A DNA stretch of 64,000 bases from Siphonodentalium dalli (GCA_032622095.1 CP136065.1:112573195-112637194), one strand, 5' to 3'; positions 1 to 11,708 are shown, counted from the stretch's first letter. Numbers and translations: made by a program. Notes: generated by a model not told the origin, from the sequence alone.

Positions 1-1216
1 GACTAATTTAATTAACTTGCAAAATCATGCTCACAAAACACACCAAACCGGTGTTAGTGGGCTAACAATCATCAAAAAATGCGATTCCTCGAAAATAGAC
101 AACTTTAACCAAAATAAAACAAAGTTTTTTAAACTTATGGGTATGGGATATGTTTATTAACTAAATTTGATATGTTTAGGGGTGTTGACTAATATAAATT
201 AAATGGATTTGGACATATATGACAATTAATTGTTTCATAGAAATTCTCCATTCTCCATACAGTTGCATCCCTTTACTAAGCTTCATGCTCCGGAACACAT
301 AGCAGTGACTGGTTTGCTGGGAGAGCTTGGAAATTCTCAACAATATGTAGTCAAATTTTCTGATAGTAGGCACTAAAGCATGTAAACCCAGTATGAAAAT
401 TGGCTGAAACATTGATGATTTGTGGGAATATGAAGTGGGGATTTTTTTTAGCAGGTTGAATATTGTTCACTTACAGGGAACTCATGCTTTAACACAACAA
501 GTTATTATGCAATAACTACTTAATTATACTTACTAATTTTACCAAGAATCAATCATATATTATAGTCCTCACTATAGTTTGTATATAATAATTTCCTACT
601 AGCGTAAAGTCTATATCAGATTTATAGAGGTATTGACTTAGTATGAGCTGGTATATACACTGTTGTTTTATTCATTAGTTCATTAAGTTTTAAAGGTTTA
701 TTTTTTAAATTCACTTGCTAGTGTCATTACTCTTGGGCTCCAAATAAACATGCATGCAGGTTTATTATTTTCTTGGGAAATTTCCCCCAGCACAGTGCTT
801 ATTTGGGTCTGCACATTTATTAATTTTGAGCTATAAAAATTGAAATCAGCACAAACTCAAGATTTATATATATGATTCTGATATCAAAATGATGAGCTTA
901 TAACTTTATGCATGTACATATTCAAGTATATGATAGACATACTAGTACATGTCAACATTTAAATATTGAATAAAGCACCACATGACACATACTATGTTAA
1001 TTCCTATACTTGACCTAATATAAAAATATTTGTAAAAGACATATTATGTACTTATTTGGGTGAGTGAAACCGGTAGGTTGGTATTCGGGCGCTATATACC
1101 AACTTGCGAAATGTAACATTCTACTAATATCGCCAAAAATTTCAAGGAAATCGACCATACCACTCCATATAAAACATCGTCTGAACTGCGCTCAATTGTA
1201 AATATTTACATCTCGA
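1..1216. other. AT-rich intergenic DNA, no gene seen
   Basis: No coding pattern, RNA gene or clear transposon end is visible here. The only repeat noted is a short motif near 780-812 (cccc run, then 'tttgggtctgcac') that recurs twice at about 2393-2482. Confidence 0.6.
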
Positions 1217-1224
1217 TTCAGGAC

Positions 1225-2169
1225 CAGTGTTCGCGCTGGACCGAAAAAAACTTTAGCCAAAAGTTTAGCCAAAAGTTTAGCCAAATGAAAATTTTATTAG
1301 CCAAATGAAAAAAAACTTTAGCCAAATGTTTTTTAGCCAAATTAAAAAAAAATATGGCCAAATTAAATCATCGTTTTCTGGTCGGTTCACAATTAATGAC
1401 TAAAACGTCAAATCTAACAGACACAGGTAAAACACACAATAATTTAACTAATTTTGATGAACTAGAAATATTTTTATATATATCATTTATTAAAAATTTA
1501 TTAATCTTTATGTGAAAGAGTGATTGGGGGGGGGGGGGGGGGGGGGGGGGGGTATCAGTATCTTTTTTAAAATCATTAAATATTAATTATCATTGCGAAA
1601 ATATTTAAGTGACATCTGGAAACTAATAACTTAATATTGTTACGCCATTATCAAATTGCAATCTGTCATAAAAGCATGCATATTTTTTGAATGTATCGGT
1701 ATTGACGACAAATAGCCACAAAATATCTGTCGTGATTCACATTTGGCTGATTAAGCTATTGTCTTACACTTGGTGCTCATAAACCTTGACCGTCATAAAT
1801 ACAATGTCATCATAAACATGCATTGTGCAGGAGTCCCGTGAGTGACCAGACAGACAATGGGGGATTAGCGGATTAAATGTAAAATAATGATTTTTTGCTG
1901 TTTCGTGCAGAGTGACGGGTTTCCCTTTGTACTGTCCGCGATCGGGTTTCCCTTTGTACAGTCGGCGATATATTCCCACTTACGATGTTTTCAGACTAGA
2001 TCGTTCACATCACAGAATTGAAAACCCACTTGCCAAAAATTCATGCTTTCAGTCTCCATTTGGGGTCAAAAAAAGTTTAGCCAAAAGTTTAGCCAAATGA
2101 AATTTTTATTAGCCAAATTCGAAAAATATTAGCCATTGGCTAATTTGGCTACCGACAGCGCGAACACTG
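1225..2169. mobile_element. Non-autonomous hAT-type transposon with 8-bp TSD
   Basis: The element starts with CAGTGTTCGCGCTG and ends with its reverse complement CAGCGCGAACACTG. It is flanked on both sides by the same 8-bp sequence, ttcaggac (1217-1224 and 2170-2177). An 8-bp duplication plus a CAGTG-type end is typical of the hAT superfamily. Both subterminal regions carry dense 'tttagccaaa' repeats (1250-1370 and 2070-2130), as hAT ends often do for transposase binding. No transposase is encoded in the 945 bp, so mobility would depend on an autonomous relative. A G27 run lies inside. Element limits are firm; the superfamily is inferred from ends and TSD length. Confidence 0.88.
1526..1552 (+). 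repeat. Poly-G tract (27 G)
   Basis: An uninterrupted G homopolymer inside the hAT element. It can form a G-quadruplex, and its true length may be misassembled. Confidence 0.9.
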
Positions 2170-2177
2170 TTCAGGAC

Positions 2178-3028
2178 GCAACTGTCGTCGATAAACTAAC
2201 ACAAATGATTTCGCCATCGAGAGTCATTGCATGTAAGTAATATATAAGAATTGAGGTGTGTGTTGTCAATTTTTATTAATATTCGTAAAAAAGTAACTAC
2301 TTTGAGCATGTTTATTCTCAATTTCTATTTGAGCACCCTATCGGAGTGTTTCACATCACTTTAAACCACAGTTATGTTAATGTTTTGCTCAGTGTTCCCC
2401 CTGCACTATTATTTTGGTCTGCACTTTTATCATCTTTTAATGGAATTTCCCCCCTGCACTATTATTTGGGTCTGCACTTTCATTTGGAATTATTTCAATT
2501 TCAAAATTCCCAATTTACCCCGCTACGGTATCTATTTTCCCATATGTCCAATGTGGGGGAGGTGTTGAAAGCTACCCTAAGACAAAGATTCAAGACAGTC
2601 ACTCCAATATGCGAGATTTGTACAAAGAGCGGTCTGACTCCTGTTATTGCCAGGCCATATGATAAATAAATTCTTAGATAAAAGAATACAAAATACAGTG
2701 CTTTTCGAGTTCATTACAATATTATATCCAGATATACTATAATTATACATAGTATACCTATATACAATACATTGAGGGCTGTTATTACCTTGTGCCTTAT
2801 GGGAATAAAAAAAAAAAGTTTACCACCCTCCCTTCCCTAATTTTTTGCCCTCCATTACAGAAACGAAGGTATTATTTTATTTGGCCTTATCATGGAATAG
2901 ACCTTTCCACAGCTGTCAATCAAATTCTTATAAGCAGGTATTTTCGACCAATCAGTGATTGAGCCGCTCTTTGGCTGCATTTGTAACAGAATGAGAGAGA
3001 GAAGTGCGGGAGTCGCACCGAAAGTTGG
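2178..3028. other. Intergenic, short tandem motif only
   Basis: Two copies of a ~45-bp motif ('ccctgcactattatttggg' followed by 'tctgcactt') lie at about 2398-2482. Nothing else recognisable is present. Confidence 0.5.
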
Positions 3029-3101
3029 CAGCACCCGGAATCCCAAGCAGGTCACCCATCCAAGGACTAACCGAGCTCGACGTTGCTTAACTTCGGTGAT
3101 C
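3029..3101 (-). pseudogene. 5S rRNA-derived fragment (pseudogene or SINE3-type head)
   Basis: On the minus strand this stretch reads as the middle and 3' part of a metazoan 5S rRNA: 'gatcaccgaagttaagcaac' followed by the A-box/IE region, then 'ttggatgggtgacc' (C-box) and 'gggattccgggtgctg'. The first ~37 nt and last ~10 nt of a 5S gene are replaced by unrelated sequence, so it cannot yield a mature 5S rRNA. The internal pol III control region is largely kept, so it could be the promoter of a 5S-derived SINE whose body would extend toward lower coordinates. A single copy is seen, so pseudogene and SINE head cannot be told apart here. Confidence 0.85.
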
Positions 3102-3761
3102 AAACAAAGCGTCTAGCGACTGTGACCAAGAGATCTAGATCTCTCGATCAGAGAAGTCATCGGCCTTCTATATTTACAACGCGACCGCTACACATCGTAA
3201 ATTATGATGCCATCTTTGTTCACCCTAATTTGGATAAAATGTTAAATTGGTTCTATTCAAACAACTTTTGTGTTGTCAAATCATAATGTACTGAAATTTC
3301 TTTTTGCGCCATGATGTTGGAATTTATCCATGGTTATAAAACTTTTTTACATTTTTCATTCATATTTTTAGTTTGATTCAGTTGTGACCTAATTGAAGAG
3401 TGCTATAATTTCCGGTTTAACAGGACATGTGATGTGTCCGTTTTACAGGGAAATGAATCGGTTTACATGGAAAATAAAATTTTACTAATTTTGCAAAATT
3501 AATAAAAATTAAAATGAAAATGGTCAAGCGGTGCCGGAATAGGGTGGGTGGGTCACCAGAAACACTGGAGGTCTTTTTTATTTTGTCCTAGGTATTATAT
3601 TTTTTGAATGTGTTTACAGTCACAGTGTCATGCAGTAGTACTAGTAGTAGGCCTACTAGTAGTAGTAGCTGTAACTTAGTGTAACTGTAACTACTGTTAG
3701 TTGACTTGTCAGTGACAGTCACAGTGTTGTCACTGTTGATGTGTTCAGGCTAAACTCAACT
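3102..3761. other. Intergenic, AGT-rich low-complexity patch
   Basis: No gene seen. Positions 3635-3670 contain an 'agtagt'/'actact' palindrome around 'aggcct', followed by cagtgaca-type low complexity. Confidence 0.5.
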
Positions 3762-3769
3762 AAGAGTAA

Positions 3770-4975
3770 TAGGGGTGTAACGGTACGGGGTATGGGGTGT
3801 ATCGATGTTTATCGCGATACAGAGGTGACGATACGATACGAATCGCGATTTTACTTACCGGTACCTAAAATTATAGTGATATTGCCGAGTCTTTGTACGG
3901 ACTGTATATACACTGATATATAGCGATAACGACGGGTGGGTATGTGCTTGCATGGCTATAGGTAGGCCTACATGAACTCACTAAAATATGTGTACTAGAT
4001 GTTCGTCTAAAATGTTTGTTGTTGCAACTTGTATTGTATTGTCTAAGAAGAAAAAAACTAATTAAAACCTCGTCGATGTATCGACTATCAGTGATATCCC
4101 ATCGGCCCGGAAGCATAAAGATGCCGGCATTGAGCACATTGTTGCACTGCGTTGTCTGAACAAAATTAATTAGAGAGTACAAACACTACCTGTTGACCAA
4201 TGAGGAACGTCGTCTCTGTCAATGTCACGAGATTGACAGTTAAATGGGAGGGGCTTTATATTATTAACTCATGTCAAGTTGTCAACTTTAGAACGGGAAT
4301 TGGGTTTATTCCGGGAAGTTTAACAATTGCTCAGCAACCCACACGGGCCAGTGCACAGAGTGCAGTGTCCAGTGTTGACGTGCATGGGGAAAAACAAACA
4401 TGTAGATTGATATGATATAGGTTGAGTCTACAGCAGCTGCATCACTCTGGTTAACAGTGAAATAAAATTGCAGCAATAGCAGTAAGACAGGCATCAAAGG
4501 TTTCCCGCCGGTTGTAAATGACATATCATTGACAAAGTAGGTCACTTGCTGCATGACGTGTACTATTGAAATAGGTCATTAAAATTGAGGTCACTCAGGT
4601 CAGGTCTGTGCTTTGATCAGTGGACCACTAGCGACTGATTAATACAATGTGTTTCAAGACGATGGCATCGTATTGTCCACACATGCAAATTGATACAAAG
4701 CGGTCTGTTGGCCTCACGGTTACTCTGTGATAAATAGGGAATGCTTATCATTTTTATTACTTATTGTGGGGATTACCTTAATTTTGTGTTAGATACTGAT
4801 TCAACATTGACCTTTCTCGTTCGTGGCGACCGCTGCTTACACTTACCTAAATGGGTAATAACAACATGCAATTTGCGTATCGAGATACGTATCGTTTGAA
4901 TGCCCGTATTGATGACCGTATCGTCAGTGCTGTATCGCGGTTGCATCGATACATCGATGTATCGTTACACCCCTA
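3770..4975. mobile_element. Non-autonomous hAT-type transposon with 8-bp TSD
   Basis: The left end TAGGGGTGTAACGGTAC and right end ATCGTTACACCCCTA form inverted termini. A perfect 8-bp duplication, aagagtaa, flanks them (3762-3769 and 4976-4983). Both subterminal zones are rich in 'atcgatgtatcg' and 'cgcgatac' type motifs, in inverted orientation between the two ends. An AGGGGTGTAACG end with an 8-bp TSD is a recurrent hAT signature. The 1206-bp interior holds no recognisable transposase, so it is a deletion derivative or MITE-like relative. Confidence 0.9.
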
Positions 4976-4983
4976 AAGAGTAA

Positions 4984-5548
4984 GAATTTGAAAGTTTGAG
5001 TTACCCATTATACGGCAACTGAAACAGAGGCTTTCATTAATTGCATAATTATCGGTTGATTATCACTAATATCAGATTATCAGTAACGTCCCATATAATG
5101 ATATATTGCATTATTTGCCGCGAAAATAGGTAATATCAAAATATGGAATTGCCATTTAACTGCATTTGAAAATGTATTTATATATCATACATACCCTTTG
5201 GAATCCCAAAGTCCACCATCTCATGATCGGTTGCCATATTACGCAATATAACTCCAACTAAAGCCAAGGAATCATGTTTCTATCCTCCCAATTTCAATCG
5301 ATTCTTCCAAACTGTCAGTCACGTACTGTCGTAATTTCGTACCATTACACCTAATTCAACGGATAGCATTTTGTTACAACGAACTGCTTCATTGTCATAT
5401 AATATGAAAGTGATCGGCTCCATAAATCTGATATCGTTAATATAGTAAAGTACGTTAAGATGAGGCCTACTACGAATTGTCTGTCATAACAGGGGTGTTA
5501 AATTTATACTTCCTGGTTCAGGTGGGGGGTCCGTGAAGATTCGCCTGA
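4984..5548. other. Intergenic, nothing recognised
   Basis: AT-rich sequence with no gene or transposon end that can be supported. Confidence 0.5.
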
Positions 5549-5581
5549 GAAGATTCGGCTGGTTGTATAGGCCGAATCTTC
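5549..5581. repeat. Short hairpin (agattcggc stem)
   Basis: 'agattcggc' and 'gccgaatct' are separated by about 13 nt and form a compact stem. No run of T follows that would suggest a pol III or other terminator. Confidence 0.5.
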
Positions 5582-5589
5582 CCAGGTTT

Positions 5590-5900
5590 AGACCTATTTT
5601 GGTGAGGAATTTTAATAGTTTTATGATTATTTTATGTTTATAATAAAGAATGTTTATTTGTATGTTTTTCATGAATTATGTGGACATATCTTTGTATAAT
5701 ATTTTCACATGAATAAATCCAAGTGATTACTTTTATGATGTTTTGTGCATGTTTTTTTTTATGAGCTTATTTTATGTTTATAGTAAAGAAAGTCTAATTG
5801 TATCTGATTGATTGATTGATTTATTTTTGATATAAAGACATACACGTATATTGTTTTAACAGGTTACAAATATAATAAATTACAAGCAAATAAAAAGGAG
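5590..5900 (-). mobile_element. Retroposon 3' tail, (ATCA)n type
   Basis: On the minus strand a short region ends in 'aataaatcaatcaatcaatc', the kind of simple tail left by LINE/SINE 3' ends in molluscs. Next to it, 'ttattttatgtttat' occurs twice (about 5626 and 5768) within a longer imperfect direct duplication. No reverse transcriptase is attached, so this is a 5'-truncated copy. No target duplication was identified. Confidence 0.45.
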
Positions 5901-6494
5901 TTTTTAACATAATTTCAGTTGTTAGGCTATATAAGAAATCGCAAATTTTGAAACAAAAATGAGGCTGTAAAGAAGTCAAAGTGAATACCAATGGTATGAT
6001 GGCTGAAATTTAGAAAAAAATAATCGTAGAGTACATGTACGGCTAGATATCGGGGATGGCACAAAAAGCACTCGAAGGCTTAATTCCATTGTGGTCCCCT
6101 GGTATGCTACCGGCCACGAGGCAGGCAATATAGTTACCACAAAATTCTCCATTTTGATACTAAAAAATAATGGTAATGACATCAATGTTAATATATTGAT
6201 ATTTTACATTGATAAATCCATCATCAATGTGGATAACATAATTTATCATCATAAGTGCTACATTTACAAGTAATCTTATGATTGTGAATATGTTTATTTT
6301 AAAAGAAATGATCATTTCACCGACCAGGTGGATGAGACGCCTGGCAGATCCATTTAACATAACAAGTCTGGCACTCGTCTCATTCACCGGGTCTATGAAT
6401 ACTGACCGATATAATATTATTACGCCACCTAGTGTGGTGTTACTAGCATTTGTTTTTTTTATATCGCATGGAGTACAGGGCGAATGTATTCTTG

Positions 6495-6964
6495 GAGATT
6501 GTTTGTACCTTACTCAATCGTACCGATATAATCACGTAGATGCCGAAATTGTAAAGTTAACGCCAGCGGTGTATAATACGTTTATGAAAATATGATAAAT
6601 CCTATCGATAGAGTCAGGACAGGCTCAAATTGTAAACTTAAAGTCACCGGTGTAATAATATGTTGTTGAAAATATAAATAATCTGATAGCCTGAAAATAT
6701 TGTATAACCTATTGGGAGCCCATAATAAATGGGAATAACCTATTGGGAGCCCCTGCTGTATTTTATGGAGATTGTTTGTACCTTACTGAATCGTACCGAT
6801 ATAATCACGTAGATGCCGAAGTTGTAAAGTTAACGCCACTGGTGTATAATATGTTTATGATAAATCGTATCGATAGAGTGAGGACAGGCTCAAATTGTAA
6901 ACTTAAAGTCGAAAATATAAATAATCTGATAGCCTGAAAACATTGTATAACCTGTTGGGAGCCC
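6495..6964 (+). repeat. Tandem duplication, ~270-bp step
   Basis: The block starting 'ggagattgtttgtacctta' at 6495 is repeated from 6768, ending both times in 'tattgggagccc' or a close variant. Copies differ by substitutions and an indel of about 25 bp. The preceding 'attacgccacct...gtggtgt...gggcgaatg' (6419-6490) reappears at about 8715-8780, so the block belongs to a dispersed repeat. Open frames across it (6278-6595, 6743-6937) are repeat-derived. Confidence 0.8.
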
Positions 6965-7296
6965 CTGGTGTAGTGAACTGAATTATGGGTAATTTTAATT
7001 GGAGTGCGCATGTCTGTTTTTTTTGTAGTAACGGCCATCTTTTATTTTCTGCATGCGCAGTCTATATGCGTTCTTTTGGGGAAATTCGCTATTTTGGTTA
7101 AGTGAAACAATGGTATGAGTTCAATGTTTGTTTGTATATAAGAAAGTATATTGAATTTTGGAGGCCGACAATTGTATCTATTTGAAGATTAAAAGTTGCT
7201 TGTGTGTATTTAGCTGTGCATGGTTCGTTAATTAGGCCAGCCTATTGTCATATTAGAACGTCTCCAATAACATACAACCTCTCTGCAGTTAACATT

Positions 7297-7360
7297 GTGA
7301 ATTTGGCAACAGTCCAAGCAGGCCCTCTAATGGAGCACTGTGAATTTGGCAACAGTCCAA
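7297..7360 (+). repeat. Direct repeat of a 21-bp motif
   Basis: 'gtgaatttggcaacagtcca' occurs at 7297 and 7340, 43 bp apart, just before the long hairpin. Confidence 0.8.
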
Positions 7361-7381
7361 GACACGTGGGGTATATATATA

Positions 7382-7521
7382 ATACACACGTAGTGTTTCT
7401 GAATACCAAATTTACACCACGAGTGGGATTGATGGTTTACCACACGAGCTTTAGCGAGTGTGGTAAATCATCAATCCCACGAGTGGTGTAAATTTGGTAT
7501 TCAGAAACACTACGTGTGTAT
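7382..7521. repeat. Long hairpin / foldback element, ~64-bp arms
   Basis: Arms begin 'atacacacgtagtgtttctg' and end with the complement 'cagaaacactacgtgtgtat'. The whole 140 bp folds with only about four mismatches and a short 'gagctttagcga' loop. No clear TSD was found. It is a palindromic MITE or foldback relic. Confidence 0.88.
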
Positions 7522-7525
7522 TTTG

Positions 7526-8300
7526 TTTATACCATGACCGGTACAGGAGCAACAACTGCTATGAAATCGAAATAAACCCACTTAAATTAAGATGATTCTG
7601 TCGCACCATTCACAATCATCCCCGTTGTGTTCCCCACACTTGGCCGTACATCGACGTACACTATCACAGCTGATCAGGCGTATTGATACATTGAATTAGG
7701 TCAACATTCAATTGTACGAATATGGTATCATTGTAGCCAATTCACAATAAACTGTAATCATGATGAAACCGCCATAAATAAACAACATGAATATATATAT
7801 GGGAATACGAATTTAATGAATATAAATATAACACATTGCGGGAACTTTTTTTTCTCCGCCGTACAGTGAACAGGAAACCACGAAAGTCATTTTGAAATCC
7901 ACCGTTTGTTGTTCGAGTTTTTTACGTCTATTTCTTGAAATATATGTTCAATTTGTTGATCTGGATGTGATTTCCACGGAAATAACTGTTCGTTTTTATC
8001 GCATTAGTGAGTATAATATTCAATTGAATCGAAAGTATCAAATTGTTTTCATCGCGAGGCGCTACATTTTAAAAATAGAGTGATTTTGATCGAGGTCATG
8101 GAAGGTTAATGAAAGGTCAACTCGGATGTAGTTCTACTATGGGTATAAACTTTAACCATTGAAATGCCATTAAAACGTGTTACCCACAGTAGAAACGTGT
8201 TACCCACGGTCGGACTCCTGTTCACACACAGTAGGGTGTATAGCACAAATATATTATATAGCATGTTTGTACACAGTACAATAGGGAGTCATGGTATAAA
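7526..8300. mobile_element. Possible TIR element (13-bp ends)
   Basis: 'tttataccatgac' at 7526-7538 is matched in inverted orientation by 'gtcatggtataaa' at 8288-8300. Nothing coding is recognised inside; 'acgtgttaccca' occurs twice near 8177-8215. The match is short, so chance or shared membership of a larger repeat cannot be excluded. Confidence 0.4.
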
Positions 8301-9055
8301 ATAACTGAACACCTGTGGCCAACTTGATCTCCAGAATGTTTTTAAGTGGAAGGGACAGTGTAGTGGGGTGGGGGTGGAAGTTAGATTTTGAGTGTGTATG
8401 ATTCACAACTTTTGTAAAAAAAAGTTAATGCACATGTAGTTGGAAATTTTATACATTATTACACTACAACATAAAGGTTAAAATACATGGTTACCATTGC
8501 CTGGTATCCCAACTAGTAATTATTGTCCCCATTATGATGGGGACGGGGATCGAATGATGGAGGTATTTTGAGGGGGTGGGAGTCACAACTGTTATAAAGA
8601 ATTTTAACAGTTGGAAATTTCATACATGATTACACTAACTTTTTGTCCCCATTTATTTTACTGCTGTCTTGTTTGTTACTGTATTCCTGATATGGAAATA
8701 ATAAAGAGCATTTATTACGCCACCTGTGGTGTATCTAGCTGCTGAGATTTTGATATTGCGTGGTGGACAGGGCGAATGCATTGTGGGGCTTTTATTTATA
8801 GAGTTGGAAATTCCGTTTATTTAAAAGTCGGAACTACCCGACCAGTAGGCCAAGTCCAGTAAAACGGTTCGTTATAGGTGCTGGTTGTTATTGTTATTTT
8901 AACGGAATTCTGAGTTGGTCATTCGCGAAACCAATATATTTTATATTCTATAATTAAAACCGTGGGTATATAATATATGATCCTCTTTATGGATATTGTA
9001 GGAAGGTAAATTTAGCTAAAGCGGTGGGATATCTTGCAAGACAACACATTTCGGT
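8301..9055. other. Intergenic, dispersed repeat pieces
   Basis: Contains the second copy of the 'attacgccacc' repeat (about 8715-8780) and 'taacggaattctg...ccaatatattttatatt' (about 8899-8947), which recurs at 10158-10260 with foreign DNA inside. No gene seen. Confidence 0.5.
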
Positions 9056-9765
9056 TTGCGCTATAACTGCTCAATGTTTTAAGGTGTTACACAACGTCTG
9101 ATAAAAAGAGTTCTATCGGGAATATTCACACTATTTTTTCAGAGAACATGCATAGAGTAAACATAGTCCTATCGGACTATCGTAAAGTAGTTCCGTTTAA
9201 TTCGGGATTAATTAACCCTCAGACTGCCGAAACTGCCGACAATAAATTCGCTTGTTCGTGTCCGCCGAAAATCAAACTTGCCTGTTTAGAGGTCCCATTT
9301 TCGTGGCTAATGGTGATAGAATCACAATTTTTCAGTCAAATTCATGGATAAATTACATTACACTTAATCGGCTTATGTCCGCGGCCATAAACCTGCGTTT
9401 TGATAACAATTTATTTGAGACAAACTGTTGCGCGGGTATCAGTCGGCGCTTATCGGTTGAAGTTATTATGATCGTGCAGCCTGCGCGTGCAACAAGTGTT
9501 CAAATACAACAGAAGAAAAAAATACTATGTCAAATAAATAACGTCATCAATGGACAGACAAGTTTCATTTCCGCGGGGCACGAAAAAGCGAATTTAATGT
9601 CGTCAGTTTCGGCAGTCTGAGGGGTTTAATTAATCTCCTTTACGATATCCCGATAGGACTATATTTACACTATGTTCTCTGAAAAAAAATGGTGTGAATA
9701 TTCCCGATAGAACTATTTTTATCAGACGTTTTGTAACACATTAAAACATTGAGCAGTTAGCGCAA
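9056..9765. mobile_element. Foldback transposon with ~180-bp inverted ends
   Basis: The left arm (9056-9241, from 'tgcgct..aactgctcaatg' to 'ctcagactgccgaaactg') is complementary to the right arm (9599-9765). Matching blocks include 'gttctatcgggaatattcac' and 'agtcctatcgg'. The ~360-bp centre has a 122-residue open frame (9252-9620, plus) with no recognisable domain, part of which lies in the arm. Nothing resembling a transposase is visible and no TSD could be fixed. A non-autonomous foldback element is the best description. Confidence 0.85.
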
Positions 9766-10552
9766 TTTTCTGGAATTTCGGACTATTTCGTCTATAAAAA
9801 TACGATGAGCAACTGAAAATGTTTTTCAACATTCTGGAAGGGGTAGATGTCCAGGTATATATGTTTAAAATTTCACGCATAAACTATGACAGATAACAAA
9901 GTTATAATTAGTTTTATAGGCCCACCATAAATCCCCTATAATAAACGCATGCCCCCGTAAGCACATGGCTTTGCTGTGGATGCTTTCGTTCCCAGCATGC
10001 ATCATTCTCGCTATCTGTAAAATGTCTATGAACAATGGCTGTGCCACGCACTCTTAGCTTTGATCCGCATTTAGAAGCATTCTGGTGTGGCGAATGAGAA
10101 ACCTGCAGTAATTTATAAGCCGTAGTTCATTGTAATAATTTGAAGAATTACTTATCTTAACGGAATTCTGGCCCCGAGATATGTTACGGAGTCACTGGGT
10201 CTGATGCTCACGCCATCACAGCAAACACTCAAATTCATGTAACCAATATATTTTATATTATGATTTATATTTATGGCTAATAATACGATCTTGGTGGCGT
10301 TACCATTTCTGACTATGGTTTTCTTGTATTAATATTAGTGCTGCTGCAAGAGGTGCCTGTGGGATCTGTGTCAGTTCGGTGACTTTGTAAATGATGGATA
10401 CGCACCACTGCATATACGCACCACTGCCATGTATGGCCGGTTTTGGACTGGTCTGTCAATGACCGAAAGATGGAAACCCGAAATACAGGCAGCAGTAACA
10501 ATATATGCAGAGATGAGTAATTAATTGGCAAAATTTTGGTCACAGTTTCAAT
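9766..10552. other. Intergenic with an inserted reverse transcriptase scrap
   Basis: No gene seen. Positions 10168-10231 are a 64-nt exact copy of 11208-11271 inside the neighbouring reverse transcriptase relic, sitting within a second copy of the 8899-8947 repeat. Sequence up to about 10552 may include the 3' UTR of the retrotransposon. Confidence 0.6.
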
Positions 10553-11708
10553 TCAGTAGTACAGAAAGGGATCTTCCTCTCTGTCCTTCAGTTTAGATAA
10601 GAGATGTTTTTTTATGCAAAATTTCCGGTACTTGATGTCAATGGGTAGATGTACAGTTTTGTCAAGTCTATTCCAGAGTCTTATTCCTGTGTAGAAAAAA
10701 GACTTTTCCCCATAACAACTTACATGAGGGAGGATGAATTTCAGTTTACCTGACCGGGTTTCAGATTGATCAGCCTCATTGTCCGAAACATTTATATCCC
10801 CTTCTTTATTTGATCGTTTGAAATGTTCATTAAAATATACTGGGGGTTGCTTATCTGAGATCTTCATAACCATTGTCAATTTCCTAAAGTTAACTCTTTC
10901 ACATACCGACAGCCAATCTACTTTTAGAAATTCCGAATAGCCAATATGTGTCCTACAATTTAGATCTAAAATGTATCTTACTAGCCTATTCTGGGTTGCT
11001 TGTAATCGGATCTTTGTTCTCTGCGTTAGACTAGTGTACCAAAAGCTTGAACTATAGTCAAAATGACATTGAATAAGGCCCAAGGATAGAGTTCTTTTGC
11101 AGTATTGGTTCAGGTAAGATGCCTTTCTGTACAAGAATTTCAACTTAGAGTTTGCCTTCTGCAACATGTGTGCTGCCATTAGCTCACCATTAAGATGGTG
11201 GTCTAAACTGGCCCCGAGATATGTTACGGAGTCACTGGGTCTGATGCTCACGCCATCACAGCAAACACTCAGCTGGGATTTATTTTTCAATTTATGTGGT
11301 GATCCGAAAAGAATTGATTCTGTTTTTCCCAGGTGTAGAGATAGTTTATTATCCACCAGCCAAGCGCTCAGTTTGCTCAGTTCTACGCTGAGAGTTTGTT
11401 CAATGATGTGCACATCAGATCCAGCGACAATAAGGGCAGAGTCATCTGCATATAAGAGGAGTTGACGAGACACAGCCATGGAAGCATCGTTAACATACAG
11501 TAAAAACAGTCGAGGACCTAAAATTGACCCCTGTGGTACGCCACAGGAAATATCTTCAAAATCGGATAATGTACCATTTACATCAACAGCTTGGGATCTC
11601 CCATTCAGGTAGCTGTGGAACCAAAGAAGTGCGCTTTCATCCAAACCGATAACCTTAAGTTTTTGCAATAAAATTTCATGATCCACTGTATCAAAAGCCT
11701 TTTGAAAA
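10553..11708 (-). pseudogene. 5'-truncated non-LTR retrotransposon reverse transcriptase
   Basis: This minus-strand frame encodes the C-terminal part of a LINE reverse transcriptase, the enzyme that copies the element RNA at the nicked target. Visible motifs in order are KAFDTVDHE just inside the break, GVPQGSILGPRLFLLYVND, the catalytic YADDSAL, the SVTYLGA segment and thumb/C-terminal sequence closing with 'IRLWNRLD'. About 385 residues remain open down to a stop at 10553. Upstream of KAFDTVDHE the frame meets a stop and homology ceases near 11708, so the endonuclease and the N-terminal part of the RT are missing. The residual ATG/GTG starts are not biological. The clade looks CR1/L2/jockey-like, but a search is needed. 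An uninterrupted frame suggests a fairly recent insertion. Confidence 0.9.

Noticed and set aside
3029-3101. Functional 5S rRNA gene
   Set aside because: Both ends of the rRNA are missing and no T-run terminator follows at the right place.
6278-6595. 105-residue frame with a signal-peptide-like hydrophobic stretch
   Set aside because: The frame overlaps a dispersed repeat and a tandem duplication, and the second copy does not preserve it.
9252-9620. 122-residue frame inside the foldback element as a transposase
   Set aside because: Too short, no DDE or other catalytic pattern, and partly within the inverted arm.
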